64,000 nt of DNA from Pseudomonas sp. Ga0074129 (GCA_001465025.1 LNDO01000094.1:1-64000), one strand, 5' to 3'; shown: positions 25,379-35,632, counted from the stretch's first letter. The notes: generated from the sequence alone by a model not told the origin. Numbers and translations: made by a program.

Positions 25379-26968
25379 TTGTTCAAAAAACGATCATATT
25401 ACCTGAGCCTCTGCCTGCTCTTCCTGCCACTGGTCGCGAATGCGGGCACCCCGCTGTTTGCCCCAGCCAACGACTTGCGCCCTTTGCTGGCAAGGCTCGG
25501 TACCGACTGCGCGCCCCTGCCGGCAAGCCTAGACGAGAAAGCGCAGGCGCGGTTGCAGCAGTTTTATGAGCAACGCAACGGCCTGCCCGCCTGGCAAACC
25601 CGCGCACAACTGTTGCAACTGCATGAGCAGATCGAACAGTTGGCCGACGATGGACTGAACCTCAGTGACTACCCGCTGCCACTGCTCACCCACACGCCGA
25701 TCGAGCGCCTCGACTGCGCCGACCTGCTGACCAGCCACAGCTACCTGCAAGCGCTGCTGCACCTGCGCCAGGGCCGCTTGCCACAACAACGCTTGGAACC
25801 GATGTGGCGCGCGCCGGCTTTACCGGCTGCCGATGCCCAATTGGCGGCGCTGTCACTGGCCCTGCTGCATGTGCAAACACCGGCGCAGGCCTTTACCGAG
25901 GCACGTCCGGACAACCCGCACTACCTTCACCTGCGCCAGGCGTATGCGCAGCAGCGCCTGCAACCTCTGCGCGAATGGACACCCCTTAACGGCGGCGTAT
26001 TGCTCAAGCCCGGTGGCCGTGACCCTCGCCTGCCGGCCTTGCGCACCCGGCTCATCGCCCAAGGCTACCTGAGCGCTGACGCGACGCCTGAGGCGGCAGA
26101 TGACTACGACCCGGCGACGCAGCGCGCAGTGCAACAGTTCCAAACCGATCACGGCCTGAATCCAGACGGCATACTCGGTCCCGCCAGCCTGGCCGCGCTC
26201 AATGTCAGCGCAGCGGTGCGTCGCGCGCAGTTGCGCATCAACTTGGAGCGCCTGCGCTGGCTCGCCGATGACCTGCGAAATATGCACGTGCTGGTCAATA
26301 TCGCAGCAGGCGAGTTGCAGATTTATCAGCAAGGGCAACTGCAATGGCGCAGCCGCGTGCAGGTGGGCCGCAGCGAACGGCAAACGCCGCTGCTGGTTTC
26401 GCGCATCGACCGCCTAAGCCTCAACCCCACCTGGACCGTACCGCCGACCATCCTGCGCGAAGACAAACTGCCGGCGATTCGCGCCGATCTGAGTTTTCTG
26501 CAACAGCAGCAGATGAGTGTGCTCGACCGTGACGGCAATGTCCTCGACCCCAACACGCTGGACTGGAACAACCCCGGAGCCATCCGCTTGCGTCAGGACG
26601 CTGGCCGCCATAACCCGCTCGGCAAGGTGGCGCTGCGTTTCGACAACCCCTTTGCCGTGTACCTGCACGACACGCCCAGCCAGCACCTGTTTAGCAAGGC
26701 ACCCCGCGCGTTCAGTTCCGGCTGCGTACGGGTTGAGGGCGTCGATACCCTGTTGGCCTGGCTGCTCAGCCCGGACGAGCTGCAACAGGTGCAAACGCAG
26801 ATCAGCAGCGGTCACACCCAGTCTTACCGGCCGCAACACCCCGCGCATTTACTGATGGCCTACTGGACCGCCGAGGCCAGCGCGGATGGCACGCTGCGCT
26901 ATTACCCGGACATCTATGACCGTGACCAGCACCTGATCAGCGCCATGATGCAGGCAACCGCCTTCTGA
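25379..26968 (+). CDS. L,D-transpeptidase of the YcbB/LdtD type
   Basis: Periplasmic enzyme expected to make 3-3 cross-links in peptidoglycan. I choose TTG 25379: GGAG lies 7 bases upstream (25368-25371) and the product then begins with a good signal peptide (MFKKRSYYLSLCLLFLPLVA). A longer TTG frame from 25331 would add 16 polar residues in front. The protein has 529 residues with a peptidoglycan-binding domain (DPATQRAVQQFQTDHGLNPD, GILGPASLAAL) and the catalytic domain with HDTPSQHLF and the nucleophile Cys in SSGCVRVEG. Length and order match YcbB. Confidence 0.9.
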   Translation: MFKKRSYYLSLCLLFLPLVANAGTPLFAPANDLRPLLARLGTDCAPLPASLDEKAQARLQQFYEQRNGLPAWQTRAQLLQLHEQIEQLADDGLNLSDYPLPLLTHTPIERLDCADLLTSHSYLQALLHLRQGRLPQQRLEPMWRAPALPAADAQLAALSLALLHVQTPAQAFTEARPDNPHYLHLRQAYAQQRLQPLREWTPLNGGVLLKPGGRDPRLPALRTRLIAQGYLSADATPEAADDYDPATQRAVQQFQTDHGLNPDGILGPASLAALNVSAAVRRAQLRINLERLRWLADDLRNMHVLVNIAAGELQIYQQGQLQWRSRVQVGRSERQTPLLVSRIDRLSLNPTWTVPPTILREDKLPAIRADLSFLQQQQMSVLDRDGNVLDPNTLDWNNPGAIRLRQDAGRHNPLGKVALRFDNPFAVYLHDTPSQHLFSKAPRAFSSGCVRVEGVDTLLAWLLSPDELQQVQTQISSGHTQSYRPQHPAHLLMAYWTAEASADGTLRYYPDIYDRDQHLISAMMQATAF

Positions 26969-27065
26969 TCAACGGACCCTGCCACCCGGTCGACAGCACC
27001 GTGGCCGGTAACTGTGCTTAGATAGCCGAAATACTCAACAACCCACCCCACAGGAGCTTCAGCAC

Positions 27066-27986
27066 ATGGAAATTGGCAGCGTTATTTTTCTCTTTGTCGG
27101 CCTCGCCGTCGCCATCGTATTTATGGGATTCAAAGTCGTGCCACAGGGGTTCGAGTGGACGGTGGAGCGCTTCGGCCGCTACACCAACACGCTCAAACCG
27201 GGCCTGAACATCATCGTGCCGGTGATGGACAAGATCGGCCGCAAACTCAACGTCATGGAAAACGTGCTGGACATCCCGCCGCAGGAAGTGATCACCGCCG
27301 ACAACGCCACGGTGCAGATTGACGCCATCTGTTTCTTCCAGATCATCAATTCGGCGCAAGCCGCCTACGAGGTGAACAACCTCGAACACGCCATCCGCAA
27401 CCTGGTGATGACCAATATCCGCACCGTACTCGGCTCGATGGAACTGGACGCCATGCTCGGCCAGCGTGACGCGATCAACGAACGCCTGCTCAAGACTGTG
27501 GATGAAGCCACCGCACCTTGGGGCATCAAGATCACCCGCATCGAAATCAAGGACATCAGCCCGCCCGCCGACCTGATGGCCGCTATGTCCGGGCAGATGA
27601 AAGCCGAACGCATCAAGCGCGCGCAGATTCTCGAAGCCGAAGGCCTGCGTGCAGCGGCCATCCTTACCGCTGAGGGGCAGAAGCAAGGCGACATCCTCAA
27701 GGCCGAAGGCCAACGCCAAGCGGCCTTCCTAGAAGCCGAAGCGCGCGAGCGTGCTGCACAGGCCGAAGCCGAAGCCACACGCATGGTTTCCGAGGCGATT
27801 GCTCAGGGTAACGTGCAGGCCGTCAACTACTTCGTCGCACAGAAGTACATCGAAGCCCTTGGCCAACTGGCCAGTGCCAACAACAGCAAGGTCATTCTTA
27901 TGCCGCTGGAAGCCAGCCAGGTGATTGGCGCGGTGGGCGGTATCAGTGAAATCGTTAAAGCGACCTTCGCCGAGAAGAAGGGGTAA
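27066..27986 (+). CDS. SPFH/stomatin-family membrane protein (QmcA-like)
   Basis: A 306-residue protein with one N-terminal membrane helix ([20 protein letters not shown]), an SPFH/band-7 domain starting [16 protein letters not shown], and a long charged, alanine-rich coiled coil ([20 protein letters not shown] ... [13 protein letters not shown]). Such proteins form large membrane assemblies affecting protease or lipid-domain function. AGGAG precedes the ATG. The stop lies 3 bases before the NfeD gene, the classic SPFH-NfeD pair. Confidence 0.93.
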   Translation: MEIGSVIFLFVGLAVAIVFMGFKVVPQGFEWTVERFGRYTNTLKPGLNIIVPVMDKIGRKLNVMENVLDIPPQEVITADNATVQIDAICFFQIINSAQAAYEVNNLEHAIRNLVMTNIRTVLGSMELDAMLGQRDAINERLLKTVDEATAPWGIKITRIEIKDISPPADLMAAMSGQMKAERIKRAQILEAEGLRAAAILTAEGQKQGDILKAEGQRQAAFLEAEARERAAQAEAEATRMVSEAIAQGNVQAVNYFVAQKYIEALGQLASANNSKVILMPLEASQVIGAVGGISEIVKATFAEKKG

Positions 27987-27989
27987 ACC

Positions 27990-28445
27990 ATGTGGGACAC
28001 GCTGCAGCACCTGTCGTACTGGAACTGGCTGGCCATCGGCACCCTGTTGCTGATTCTTGAAGTGTTCGGCGCAGGTGGCTATCTGCTGTGGATCGGCCTG
28101 GCCGCCGCCAGCGTCGGCCTGCTGACCTTTATCTTCCCGGGCTTGCCCTGGGCGGCGCAGTTTATTCTGTTCGGCCTGCTGTCGGTGCTGACGGCAGTGT
28201 TCTGGTGGCAGCGCCAGCGCAGCGCCGCCAAACCCTCCGACCAGCCGGGGCTGAACCAGCGTGGCAGCGAATTTATGGGGCGCACCTTTGCCCTGCATGA
28301 AGCCATCCATGAAGGGCGCGGCAAGATAAAAGCCGGAGATTCATTGTGGTTGGTCAGCGGCCCAAACCTACCGGCAGGCACGCCAGTGCGCGTGGTGGGC
28401 CAGGACGGCGTGGTGCTGCGGGTTGAGGCCGAGCAATCAGCCTGA
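27990..28445 (+). CDS. NfeD-family membrane protein (short form)
   Basis: A 151-residue protein with N-terminal hydrophobic helices (WNWLAIGTLLLILEVFGAGG, YLLWIGLAAASVGLLTFIFP, AQFILFGLLSVLTAVFWW) and a C-terminal soluble OB-fold-like domain (GRTFALHEAIHEGRGKIKAG, GTPVRVVGQDGVVLRVE). It lacks the ClpP-like protease part of long NfeD proteins. It is the expected partner of the adjacent SPFH protein. Downstream, a hairpin at 28452-28486 may end transcription. Confidence 0.92.
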   Translation: MWDTLQHLSYWNWLAIGTLLLILEVFGAGGYLLWIGLAAASVGLLTFIFPGLPWAAQFILFGLLSVLTAVFWWQRQRSAAKPSDQPGLNQRGSEFMGRTFALHEAIHEGRGKIKAGDSLWLVSGPNLPAGTPVRVVGQDGVVLRVEAEQSA

Positions 28446-28451
28446 CACATG

Positions 28452-28486
28452 ACCCGGCACTAGCGGACAACGCCCAGTGCCGGTTT
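28452..28486 (+). terminator. Possible terminator of the SPFH-NfeD operon
   Basis: ACCCGGCACT and AGTGCCGGTT pair over 8-9 bp around a 14-base loop, followed by only three T residues, so termination would be weak. Confidence 0.45.
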
Positions 28487-28494
28487 GCTGCCTG

Positions 28495-29400
28495 TCACTC
28501 AGGCAGGGCGTATACCTTGAACAGGGCCTTGACCATCTCCCCCGGCTCGCCGAAGTAGCGGCTGTAAATCTGCTCCAGCTCGCCCGAACGTTGTGCCTTG
28601 CTCAGGGCGGTGTCGACCAGCAAACGGAAGTCTTCGTCACCGCGCGGCAACGCCATGGCCACCGGGGCATATTCGTAGATACGCTCCAGCACCTGCATGG
28701 CGCTGGCGTCATCACGCTTGGCCAGGTAATTCTTCAGCAGCATTCGCTCGGAAAAGAAGGCATCGGCCTTACCCTCGGCCACCAATTGCACACCCTCCTC
28801 CTGACTGCTGACGGTCACCACCGTGGCGACCACACCCAGCATGCGTTGCTGCTTGCGAATCCAGGCTTCTGTAGCCTCACCCTGTTTAACCGCGTAGGTG
28901 TGGTTGGCCAAGCCGCGATTGACCGTGGCGCGCCAGGTCGGCCCACTGTGCGCGACCTCACCGTTAAGCACTTTGAGCAGTGCTTCGGGGGCATCCTTAC
29001 GTACCAATACCGCCAGACCTGCCGTGTAAATTGGTAGCGAGAAACTGACGTTTTTGCGCTGAGTGAGGCTCCCCAGCGTCGGCGAGCAGAGCAGATCGAG
29101 CGAGCCATCACGCACCGCTGCCAGCCCTTGCGCTTCAGCTACCGGCTGAAAACGCACCTGCAGATCAGGGAGGTTCAGCTCGGTTTTGACCTGCTCAACC
29201 ACCTTCTGGCACAGCTCGATGGCATAGCCGCTAACTTCACCGTTTTGCAGGCTGCTGAAGGGGGCAATGTCGTCGACGTAGCCCAGATTAAGCGTGTTGC
29301 TGCTTTCGATGCGCTGCAAGGTATCAGCATGGGCAACAGGCGACAGCGCCAGGAGGCAGGCCAATAGCAGATTGAACGGATTACACAGGTTAAAATTCAT
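28495..29400 (-). CDS. Amino-acid-type periplasmic binding protein (orphan)
   Basis: Family 3 extracellular solute-binding protein of 301 residues. ATG 29400 is chosen because GGGG lies 8 bases upstream and the product begins with a clean signal peptide (MNFNLCNPFNLLLACLLALS, cleavage near AHA-DT); ATG 29406 is a close alternative. Family features are LNLGYVDDIAPFSS, GYAIELCQKVV, DLLCSPTLGSLTQRK and a C-terminal DTALSKAQRSGELEQIYSRY. No permease or ATPase gene accompanies it. It is the last gene of the decarboxylase-antiporter block, 35 bases after the antiporter, so it may sense or bind the amino acid handled there (inference). Confidence 0.85.
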   Translation of the reverse strand: MNFNLCNPFNLLLACLLALSPVAHADTLQRIESSNTLNLGYVDDIAPFSSLQNGEVSGYAIELCQKVVEQVKTELNLPDLQVRFQPVAEAQGLAAVRDGSLDLLCSPTLGSLTQRKNVSFSLPIYTAGLAVLVRKDAPEALLKVLNGEVAHSGPTWRATVNRGLANHTYAVKQGEATEAWIRKQQRMLGVVATVVTVSSQEEGVQLVAEGKADAFFSERMLLKNYLAKRDDASAMQVLERIYEYAPVAMALPRGDEDFRLLVDTALSKAQRSGELEQIYSRYFGEPGEMVKALFKVYALPE

Positions 29401-29435
29401 ATCCATATCCCCAGATTCAAAGGGTTTACTGGCCA

Positions 29436-30764
29436 TTAGGCCTTACCTGATGCGGGTTGCTCAGCGACAAAGCGCTTGGCGATAAAGCCATACAGTAGGT
29501 AGCCCAACGCCAGCACCAGCATGGATCCGAACACGGCATCCTTGCCTGAGGCATATAAGGCGTAGAAGCAATAAACCATCGCCACCATCAGCACCATCAC
29601 GTTGCGCATGTAGATCGTTGCGCTGACCCGTGCCTTGTACATGATCACCATCAAGCCGGAGAGCGCCGTGATGTAGGGAATCAGGTTGGTTACCGCCGCC
29701 AGATTCACCAGTTTGCTGAACTGCTCGCTGGCATTGGGTGAGATGGTCGAAAGGGCCAGCAGGGTTTGCAGCACACCGCATACGATCATGCCAATCACTG
29801 GCGCGTTGGCCGCCGTCACCCTGCCGAACAGCTTGAAAAACATGCCCTGATCGGCTGTGACCTTGGCGGTTTGCGCCAAGGTGAATTGCCAGCCCAGCAG
29901 CGAGCCAATGCAGGCCATCACTGCCAACCCCATGATGATGTTGCCGATAAAGGGGTTGAACATCTGCGCATAGACGTAGGCAAACGGTGCGCTGGAGTTG
30001 GCCAACTCAGCGTTGGGCACAATGCCCTGAATCACCGTTGTCGACAGCACATAGACCACCGCTGCGCCCAAGGTGCCGAATAGGCAGGCCAGTGGCACGT
30101 TGCGCTCGGGGTTTTCCACCGCGTCGGAGTTTTGCGCCGCTGACTCCATACCGAGGAAGGCCCATAAGGTCAGCGGAATACTCTGTGCGATGGCATCGCT
30201 GAGCGGCATGTTGTGTGGGTTCCAAGCCTCCTTGAGGATCTGGGCGTCAAACCAGAACCAGCCAATCACACTCAGCCCCGCCACCGGAATGATCACGCCC
30301 CACACGGTGATGGAGCCGATTTTGCCGGTGATGTTGGGGCCACCGAAGTTGGCCACCGTGGTCAGCCAGATCAGCCCCACAGTGCCGACAAACAGCGGAA
30401 TCGCGCCCGTGCCGAGCCAGGGGAAGAATGGTGTGAGGTAACCCACCGCGGAAATACCGATGGCCACGTTGCCGATGGCCAACGAAAGGAAGTACAGAAA
30501 CGAACAGAGGAAGAACGCCGACTTACCGTGCGCCTCCTCGCTGTAAGCAGACATGCCGCCCGAGCGATGGCAGTAAATCCCGCACTGGGCAAAACAGTAG
30601 GCAATGGCCATGGAGCCAACGGCCGTAATGATCCATGACAACAGCGAAACGGCCCCCAACTGGGCCATGCTCGACGGCAACATGATGATGCCCGAGCCCA
30701 TCATATTGACCGCCACCAGGGTGGTGAGCCCCACCAGGCTCATCTTCTTACTTGACCCAGCCAT
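29436..30764 (-). CDS. APC-family amino acid/polyamine antiporter, PotE-like
   Basis: A 442-residue inner-membrane protein with about twelve helices. It opens MSLVGLTTLVAVNMMGSGII with MLPSSMAQLGAVSLLSW, the substrate-binding helix 1 pattern of basic amino acid/polyamine antiporters. AFLGMESAAQNSDAVENPER is the family's helix 6 region, containing the conserved glutamate that in PotE helps bind putrescine. Such antiporters swap the external amino acid for the amine made by a decarboxylase. AAGGAGAGG precedes the ATG. It follows two Orn/Lys/Arg decarboxylase genes on the same strand, which supports an ornithine/putrescine, lysine/cadaverine or arginine/agmatine exchange. Confidence 0.9.
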   Translation of the reverse strand: MAGSSKKMSLVGLTTLVAVNMMGSGIIMLPSSMAQLGAVSLLSWIITAVGSMAIAYCFAQCGIYCHRSGGMSAYSEEAHGKSAFFLCSFLYFLSLAIGNVAIGISAVGYLTPFFPWLGTGAIPLFVGTVGLIWLTTVANFGGPNITGKIGSITVWGVIIPVAGLSVIGWFWFDAQILKEAWNPHNMPLSDAIAQSIPLTLWAFLGMESAAQNSDAVENPERNVPLACLFGTLGAAVVYVLSTTVIQGIVPNAELANSSAPFAYVYAQMFNPFIGNIIMGLAVMACIGSLLGWQFTLAQTAKVTADQGMFFKLFGRVTAANAPVIGMIVCGVLQTLLALSTISPNASEQFSKLVNLAAVTNLIPYITALSGLMVIMYKARVSATIYMRNVMVLMVAMVYCFYALYASGKDAVFGSMLVLALGYLLYGFIAKRFVAEQPASGKA

Positions 30765-30861
30765 CGACCTCTCCTTGTTCTTCGCAGCACTGACTCAGCC
30801 AGCACCACCTGATGTGGCAAAGAACCTGTCGGCGGCCTCAACCGCCAGCAGGCTCAAGCGC

Positions 30862-33162
30862 TTACTGTTTGACCACATACACCTTGTAAGTCAGCCCGCC
30901 GAGACCATCGCGCTCGATCTCGACGCCATGATTATCGTGCTCAAAACCGGGGAAGTGGCTGTCGAACAGCTCCATGGCCAGCAAGTAGTCAATGATCGCC
31001 TGCTTGTCTGCGCCGGCCTTCTCGCCCGGCATCATCAACGGAATGCCCGGCGGATAAGGGACTACCTGCACGGCCACGGTGCGATCCTGCATATCACGCA
31101 CGGCAATTTGCTCGACCTGGCCTTTCACCAGGCTGGCAAAGGTGATGCGCGGCGACGACACCACATCGGGCAGCAAGCTGAAGGCGGCGTCCATGTTGTG
31201 CAGCAGCTTGGAGGCGAGCATGTCCGCATGCATGGCATCGGCCAGGTCTTTGAGGCCCATGCCGCTATAACGCTCGGGGTGGTTGGCGACCAATTCGGGC
31301 ATCACCAGTTCCAGCGACGCGTTGTGGTCGTAGTGCTTCTTGAACTCCAGCAAGCCGGCCACCAGTGAACCCCATTTGCCCTTGGTCACGCCCAGGCTGA
31401 ACAACAGCAGAATCGAGTACGGCTCGGTTTTTTCCACCACGATGCCGCGGCTGGCGAGGAAGGACGACACCAGCGGTGCCGGAATGCCGCTGTCCTGCAT
31501 CTGCCCTTCAAGCGTCTGGCCGGGCGTCAGTACGGTGACTTTGATCGGGTCGAGCATGCAGTAATCGCTGCCCAAATCGCCGAAACCATGCCAGTTGGCC
31601 GTTGGCTTGAGTACCCAGGCATCGCCATGGTGCAGGGTCTGTGGGTCAATTTCAGCAAAAGGTACACCGTTGACTTCATCCGGCTGCCACACGCCAAACC
31701 ACCAATCCTGCGGGTTGCGTTTGCGTACTTCGGTGCCCAAACGAACCATGGCCTGGCGAAAGCTGATGGCCTCACTGATCGACTCATCGGTGAGGTACTC
31801 GCCAGCATCGTCCATCATCTTCGCCGATACATCGGTGGAGGCGATGATGCTGTACTGCGGCGAGGTCGAGGTGTGCATCATGAAGGCTTCGTTGAACAAC
31901 TCTGGTTTGACCGGCACCTTGCCCGAGCGGATATGGATCATCGACGCCTGCGACAGCGCCGCCAGCAGCTTGTGGGTGGAGTGGGTGACGGTCACCGTGG
32001 CGTCGTCGGCATGCCGTTCGCCGCGATGCATACCGTAACGGCCTTCATACAAGGGATTGAAGCGCGCGTAGGCGTACCAGGCTTCGTCGTAGTGGATACG
32101 GTCGACGCTGCGGCTCAGCTCGCGGGTGGTGGTTTGCACGTTGTAGCAGAGGCCGTCATAGGTCGAGTTGGTCAGCACGGCCAAAACCGGACGCGCCTGT
32201 TTGTCACCCATCAACGGGCTTTCGGCAATTTTCTGCGCCACCGCCTCAGGCGTCAGTTCGCTGCGCGGCACCGGACCGATCAGCCCGCGCGCATTGCGCC
32301 GTGGGCGCAGGTACAGCGGCACCGCGCCGGACATGTTCAGCGCGTAGTTCAAGGATTTGTGGCAGTTGCGGTCGACCAGCACCGCATCGCCATCGGTGAC
32401 GGCCGAGTGCAAGACGATCTCGTTACTGGCTGAACTGCCGCCGACCGAGAAGAAGGTGTAATCCGCGCCGAACACCCGCGCCGCATATTTCTCGGCTTCG
32501 GCAATCGGCCCGCTGTGGTCATTCAGCGAACCCAGCTCACCCACCGACACACTGAGGTCGGAGCGCAGCATCTGTTCGCCGTAAAAATCCAGAAAACTGC
32601 GGCCCACGGCGGTTTTCATAAAGGCCGTGCCACCGGTATGCCCCGGTGTGTGCCAAGAGTATTCGTGGATGTCGGCGAAGTTCACCAACGCGCCAAAAAA
32701 CGGCGGCAGGATGCTGTCCAAATAACGCCGGGCGGCGGCCTCGATGCGCCCAGCGACAAAGTCCGGGCTGTCTTCGGGCTGCCAGATAAACCCATCGATA
32801 TTCTCGACAAACTCCAGCGGCACCTGGCTGTGGTGGGCCTGGCTCATGCCGAGCATGATCGGCAACTGCGCGGTGCGCTGACGGATCAGTTGGATCAGGC
32901 TCATCGCCTGCGGCAGATTACCCTCGCACGCGCCCCAACCAAGGATGACGCAGCAATAGGCCGGGTTGGCGCGAAAGGCGATTTCGGCATCTTCCAGGGA
33001 GCTGACACGCGTCACCCCCAAACCATGCTGCTGCAAGGCCTGAGCAACCGCTTCGGCACTGCGTATGACGATGCTGTCAGGATTTTGCTGGGCGTTGACC
33101 ACAATCAACACCGGGTAACGTTGGGCCAGTGAGGCCGGCAACGGCAATTTGGCGTGACTCAT
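30862..33162 (-). CDS. Orn/Lys/Arg decarboxylase, PLP-dependent (fold type I)
   Basis: Inducible-type basic amino acid decarboxylase of 766 residues with a flavodoxin-like N-terminal wing domain (about 1-140), the PLP core and a C-terminal domain. The PLP lysine is in HSTHKLLAALSQASMIH; other core motifs are EYSWHTPGHTGGTAF, VGGSSASNEIV, LVDRNCHKSLNYAL and LHFDEAWYAYA-type residues (RIHYDEAWYAYARF). It resembles LdcA-like enzymes of Pseudomonas, but lysine, ornithine or arginine preference cannot be read off safely. AAGGAG precedes ATG 33162. It lies 66 bases after a frameshifted paralogue and 97 bases before the antiporter. Confidence 0.93.
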   Translation of the reverse strand: MSHAKLPLPASLAQRYPVLIVVNAQQNPDSIVIRSAEAVAQALQQHGLGVTRVSSLEDAEIAFRANPAYCCVILGWGACEGNLPQAMSLIQLIRQRTAQLPIMLGMSQAHHSQVPLEFVENIDGFIWQPEDSPDFVAGRIEAAARRYLDSILPPFFGALVNFADIHEYSWHTPGHTGGTAFMKTAVGRSFLDFYGEQMLRSDLSVSVGELGSLNDHSGPIAEAEKYAARVFGADYTFFSVGGSSASNEIVLHSAVTDGDAVLVDRNCHKSLNYALNMSGAVPLYLRPRRNARGLIGPVPRSELTPEAVAQKIAESPLMGDKQARPVLAVLTNSTYDGLCYNVQTTTRELSRSVDRIHYDEAWYAYARFNPLYEGRYGMHRGERHADDATVTVTHSTHKLLAALSQASMIHIRSGKVPVKPELFNEAFMMHTSTSPQYSIIASTDVSAKMMDDAGEYLTDESISEAISFRQAMVRLGTEVRKRNPQDWWFGVWQPDEVNGVPFAEIDPQTLHHGDAWVLKPTANWHGFGDLGSDYCMLDPIKVTVLTPGQTLEGQMQDSGIPAPLVSSFLASRGIVVEKTEPYSILLLFSLGVTKGKWGSLVAGLLEFKKHYDHNASLELVMPELVANHPERYSGMGLKDLADAMHADMLASKLLHNMDAAFSLLPDVVSSPRITFASLVKGQVEQIAVRDMQDRTVAVQVVPYPPGIPLMMPGEKAGADKQAIIDYLLAMELFDSHFPGFEHDNHGVEIERDGLGGLTYKVYVVKQ

Positions 33163-33228
33163 ACAGAACTCCTTCTCAATGAATGCCGCTGCGCGGGTAA
33201 CCGACTTGTTGCGCTTACCCGCGCCTGA

Positions 33229-35534
33229 TTACGGGTTAAGGCACCAGAAGTGGTAGTCACCGTCTTTGTGCACAGCGCCCTCCACTTCTTTCTCAAAACC
33301 GGGGAAGTGGTTGCCCCAATCCTGCAGGGCCTGGATATAGCGAATCCAAGGGCCATCCAGCGGCCCCAGGTTCTCACCGGGCATAACAATCGGAATACCC
33401 GGCGGATACGGCATGATGCCAACGGCGGTGACGCGCCCGGCTGCCTGATGCAGCGGCAGCAGTTGCGCCTCGCCAGCTTGCAAGGCCTGAAACGCCGCGC
33501 GTGGGGTGGTCTCGATGTGCGGCAGGTTGCCAAAGGCCTCGGCCTGTAGCGCATCCATGCGGCTGCTGCGCATGTACTCGAACATCTCGTTGCTCAGGTC
33601 CCGCAGGCCCATGCCGGCATAACGCTCTGGGTTTTGCGCAAGCAGGTCCGGCAGCACGCGCTGCAGCGGCGTGTTGTTGTCGTAATGGCGCTTGAAGGCC
33701 AACAACACGTTGATCAGCGTGGCCCACTTGCCTCTGGTCACGCCGATGCTGAACAGGCACAGCACCATAAAGTCGGTGATGCGCGACGGCACGATGTTGT
33801 TGCGGTAGAGGAAGGCACCGAGGATCGGCGCGGGAATGCCCTGTTCAAGCAGCTGCCCGTCAGCACCCATGCCCGGCACCATAATGCCGACCTTGATCGG
33901 GTCGAGCATGCACCAGCCTTCTTCTAGGCCGTCAAAGCCGTGCCACGAGGCACCGGGTTCCAGTGTCCAACAGGCCGGGTCGCTGACCAGTTGCTCGGGG
34001 TCGGCGTCAGCGAAATCAACTTGGTTGCCGGTTTTACTGTCGCGGACCTGTGGCGCGTTCCACGCCTGGAAGAACCAGTCGCCACGGCTGGCAAACTCGC
34101 GGTGGGTGCGCGCCAGCGCCTGACGAAAATCCACAGCCTCGCGTATCGAGTCCTGGGTCAGGGTGTAGCCACCTTTGCCGTCCATCATCGCCGCGCCCAC
34201 TTCGTTGGAGGCGAACAGGGCATACAGCGGTGAGGTGCTGGCCTGAATCACAAACGACTCATTGAAGCGGCTGTGCTCGACCGGGTTGCGGCCATTGCGA
34301 ATATGGATAAACGAAGCCTGCGACAGCGCCGCCAGCAACTTGTGGGTGGAATGGGTGGCGAACACCGTCGGCGCATCGGTTTTGTGGCTGCTGGGCTCAC
34401 CGCGCATGGCGAAGCGATTCTGATACAACGGGTTAAACCGCGCATAGCCGTACCAGGCCTCGTCGAAGTGGATACGGTCGCTGCTCTGCGCCAGCAGATT
34501 TTCTGCGCGCTCGGCGTGCAGGCACATGCCGTCATAGGTGCAGTTGGTGACCACCGCGTAGACCGCTTTGTCGCCTTTGGCCTGCGCGCGCAGCGGGTGA
34601 TTGGCAATGGCCGTTTGGATACGCTGCGAGTCAAACTGCGCGGGCAATAACGGCCCGATGATGCCGTAACGGTTGCGCGTGGGGTCATGTACAGCGGCAG
34701 CCCGCCACTCAGCACCAGGCCTTGCTCGATGGATTTGTGGCAATTGCGGTCGCACAGGGCGAACTGATTTTCGCCGACGCAGGCCATAAAGATCGCCCGG
34801 TTCGAGCCCGAGGTGCCATTCAATACCGAGTAGGAGGCATGGGCGCCGAAGATGCGCGCCACGTAGGCTTCGGAGTCCGCTACCGGGCCGCTGTGGTCCA
34901 ACACTGAGCCGAGGTTACCGCGCTCAATGCCACTGTCGGCACGAAACAGGTTTTCACCAAAAAAGTCGAAAAATACCCGCCCAACCGGCGATTTGGTAAA
35001 GGCAATACCGCCCTGATGCCCCGGCGCGGCCCAGGAATGCTCATCTTTGCTGGTGTAGCGCAGCAGCGCGTCGGTGAAGGGTGGCAGCAGGTGCTCGAGG
35101 TAGCGGTTGATCGCGGCAATCACCCGGCCGACAACAAAAGGCGCGGTGTCTTCAAGCATCCAGACAAACTCGTCGGCCAGTTCCATGGCCTCGACCGTGA
35201 TGCTTTTTTTCGCGTTGCGATCGGCCAGCAAAAATACGGGCAGGTTCTCGTTGCGCTGACGGATGGTGCGCAGCAATTCCAGCGCCTGGGCATGCGAGGC
35301 ATCGTCGTTCTTGCCCAAGGTCCAGTCGACGCACACGCAGTGCAGGGCGGCATCGGACACCACGGCCGCCAGGGCGTCATCAAAAGAGATGGCCTTGATC
35401 AGCTCAGCATTGCGCTCGGCGAACTCCTCGACCAATTCGTTCAGCACACGGCCACGCATGCTGCCGGGGTTGCCTAGGTCATCGTCGACCAGCAGCACGC
35501 GCATTTTCAGGGTTTTATTGGTGCGTCCAATCAT
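33229..35534 (-). pseudogene. Second Orn/Lys/Arg decarboxylase, broken by a one-base frameshift
   Basis: Start ATG 35534 has GGAGG 7 bases upstream and reads MIGRTNKTLKMRVLLVDDD, a wing domain, then EHSWAAPGHQGGIAFTKSP, NGTSGSNRAIFM and DRNCHKSIEQGL. After LPLYMTP the frame shifts: family sequence TRNRYGIIGPLLPAQ continues one frame over, through PLP lysine motif HSTHKLLAALSQASFIH to the stop at 33229. The break is in a run of four G on the plus strand (34681-34684), where a fifth G would restore the frame and give about 768 residues. Both halves are otherwise intact, so the lesion is recent, a phase-variable run, or a base-call error. It is the first gene of the decarboxylase-antiporter block. 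Confidence 0.9.
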
Positions 35535-35621
35535 TGCTTTGCCTCCACAGTCCTTTGGCGCAAATTCGACTTACATTTTGTAACCATACGCCGATTGAAA
35601 GATTCACAGAATAGTCAGATG

Positions 35622-35632
35622 GGAATTATTCC
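35622..35632. promoter_or_regulatory. Palindrome GGAATTATTCC, possible operator
   Basis: A perfect 11-base palindrome (GGAAT-T-ATTCC) lies about 90 bases before the decarboxylase start in an A+T-rich stretch. It could be an operator for this block; no regulator gene is adjacent. Confidence 0.3.
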
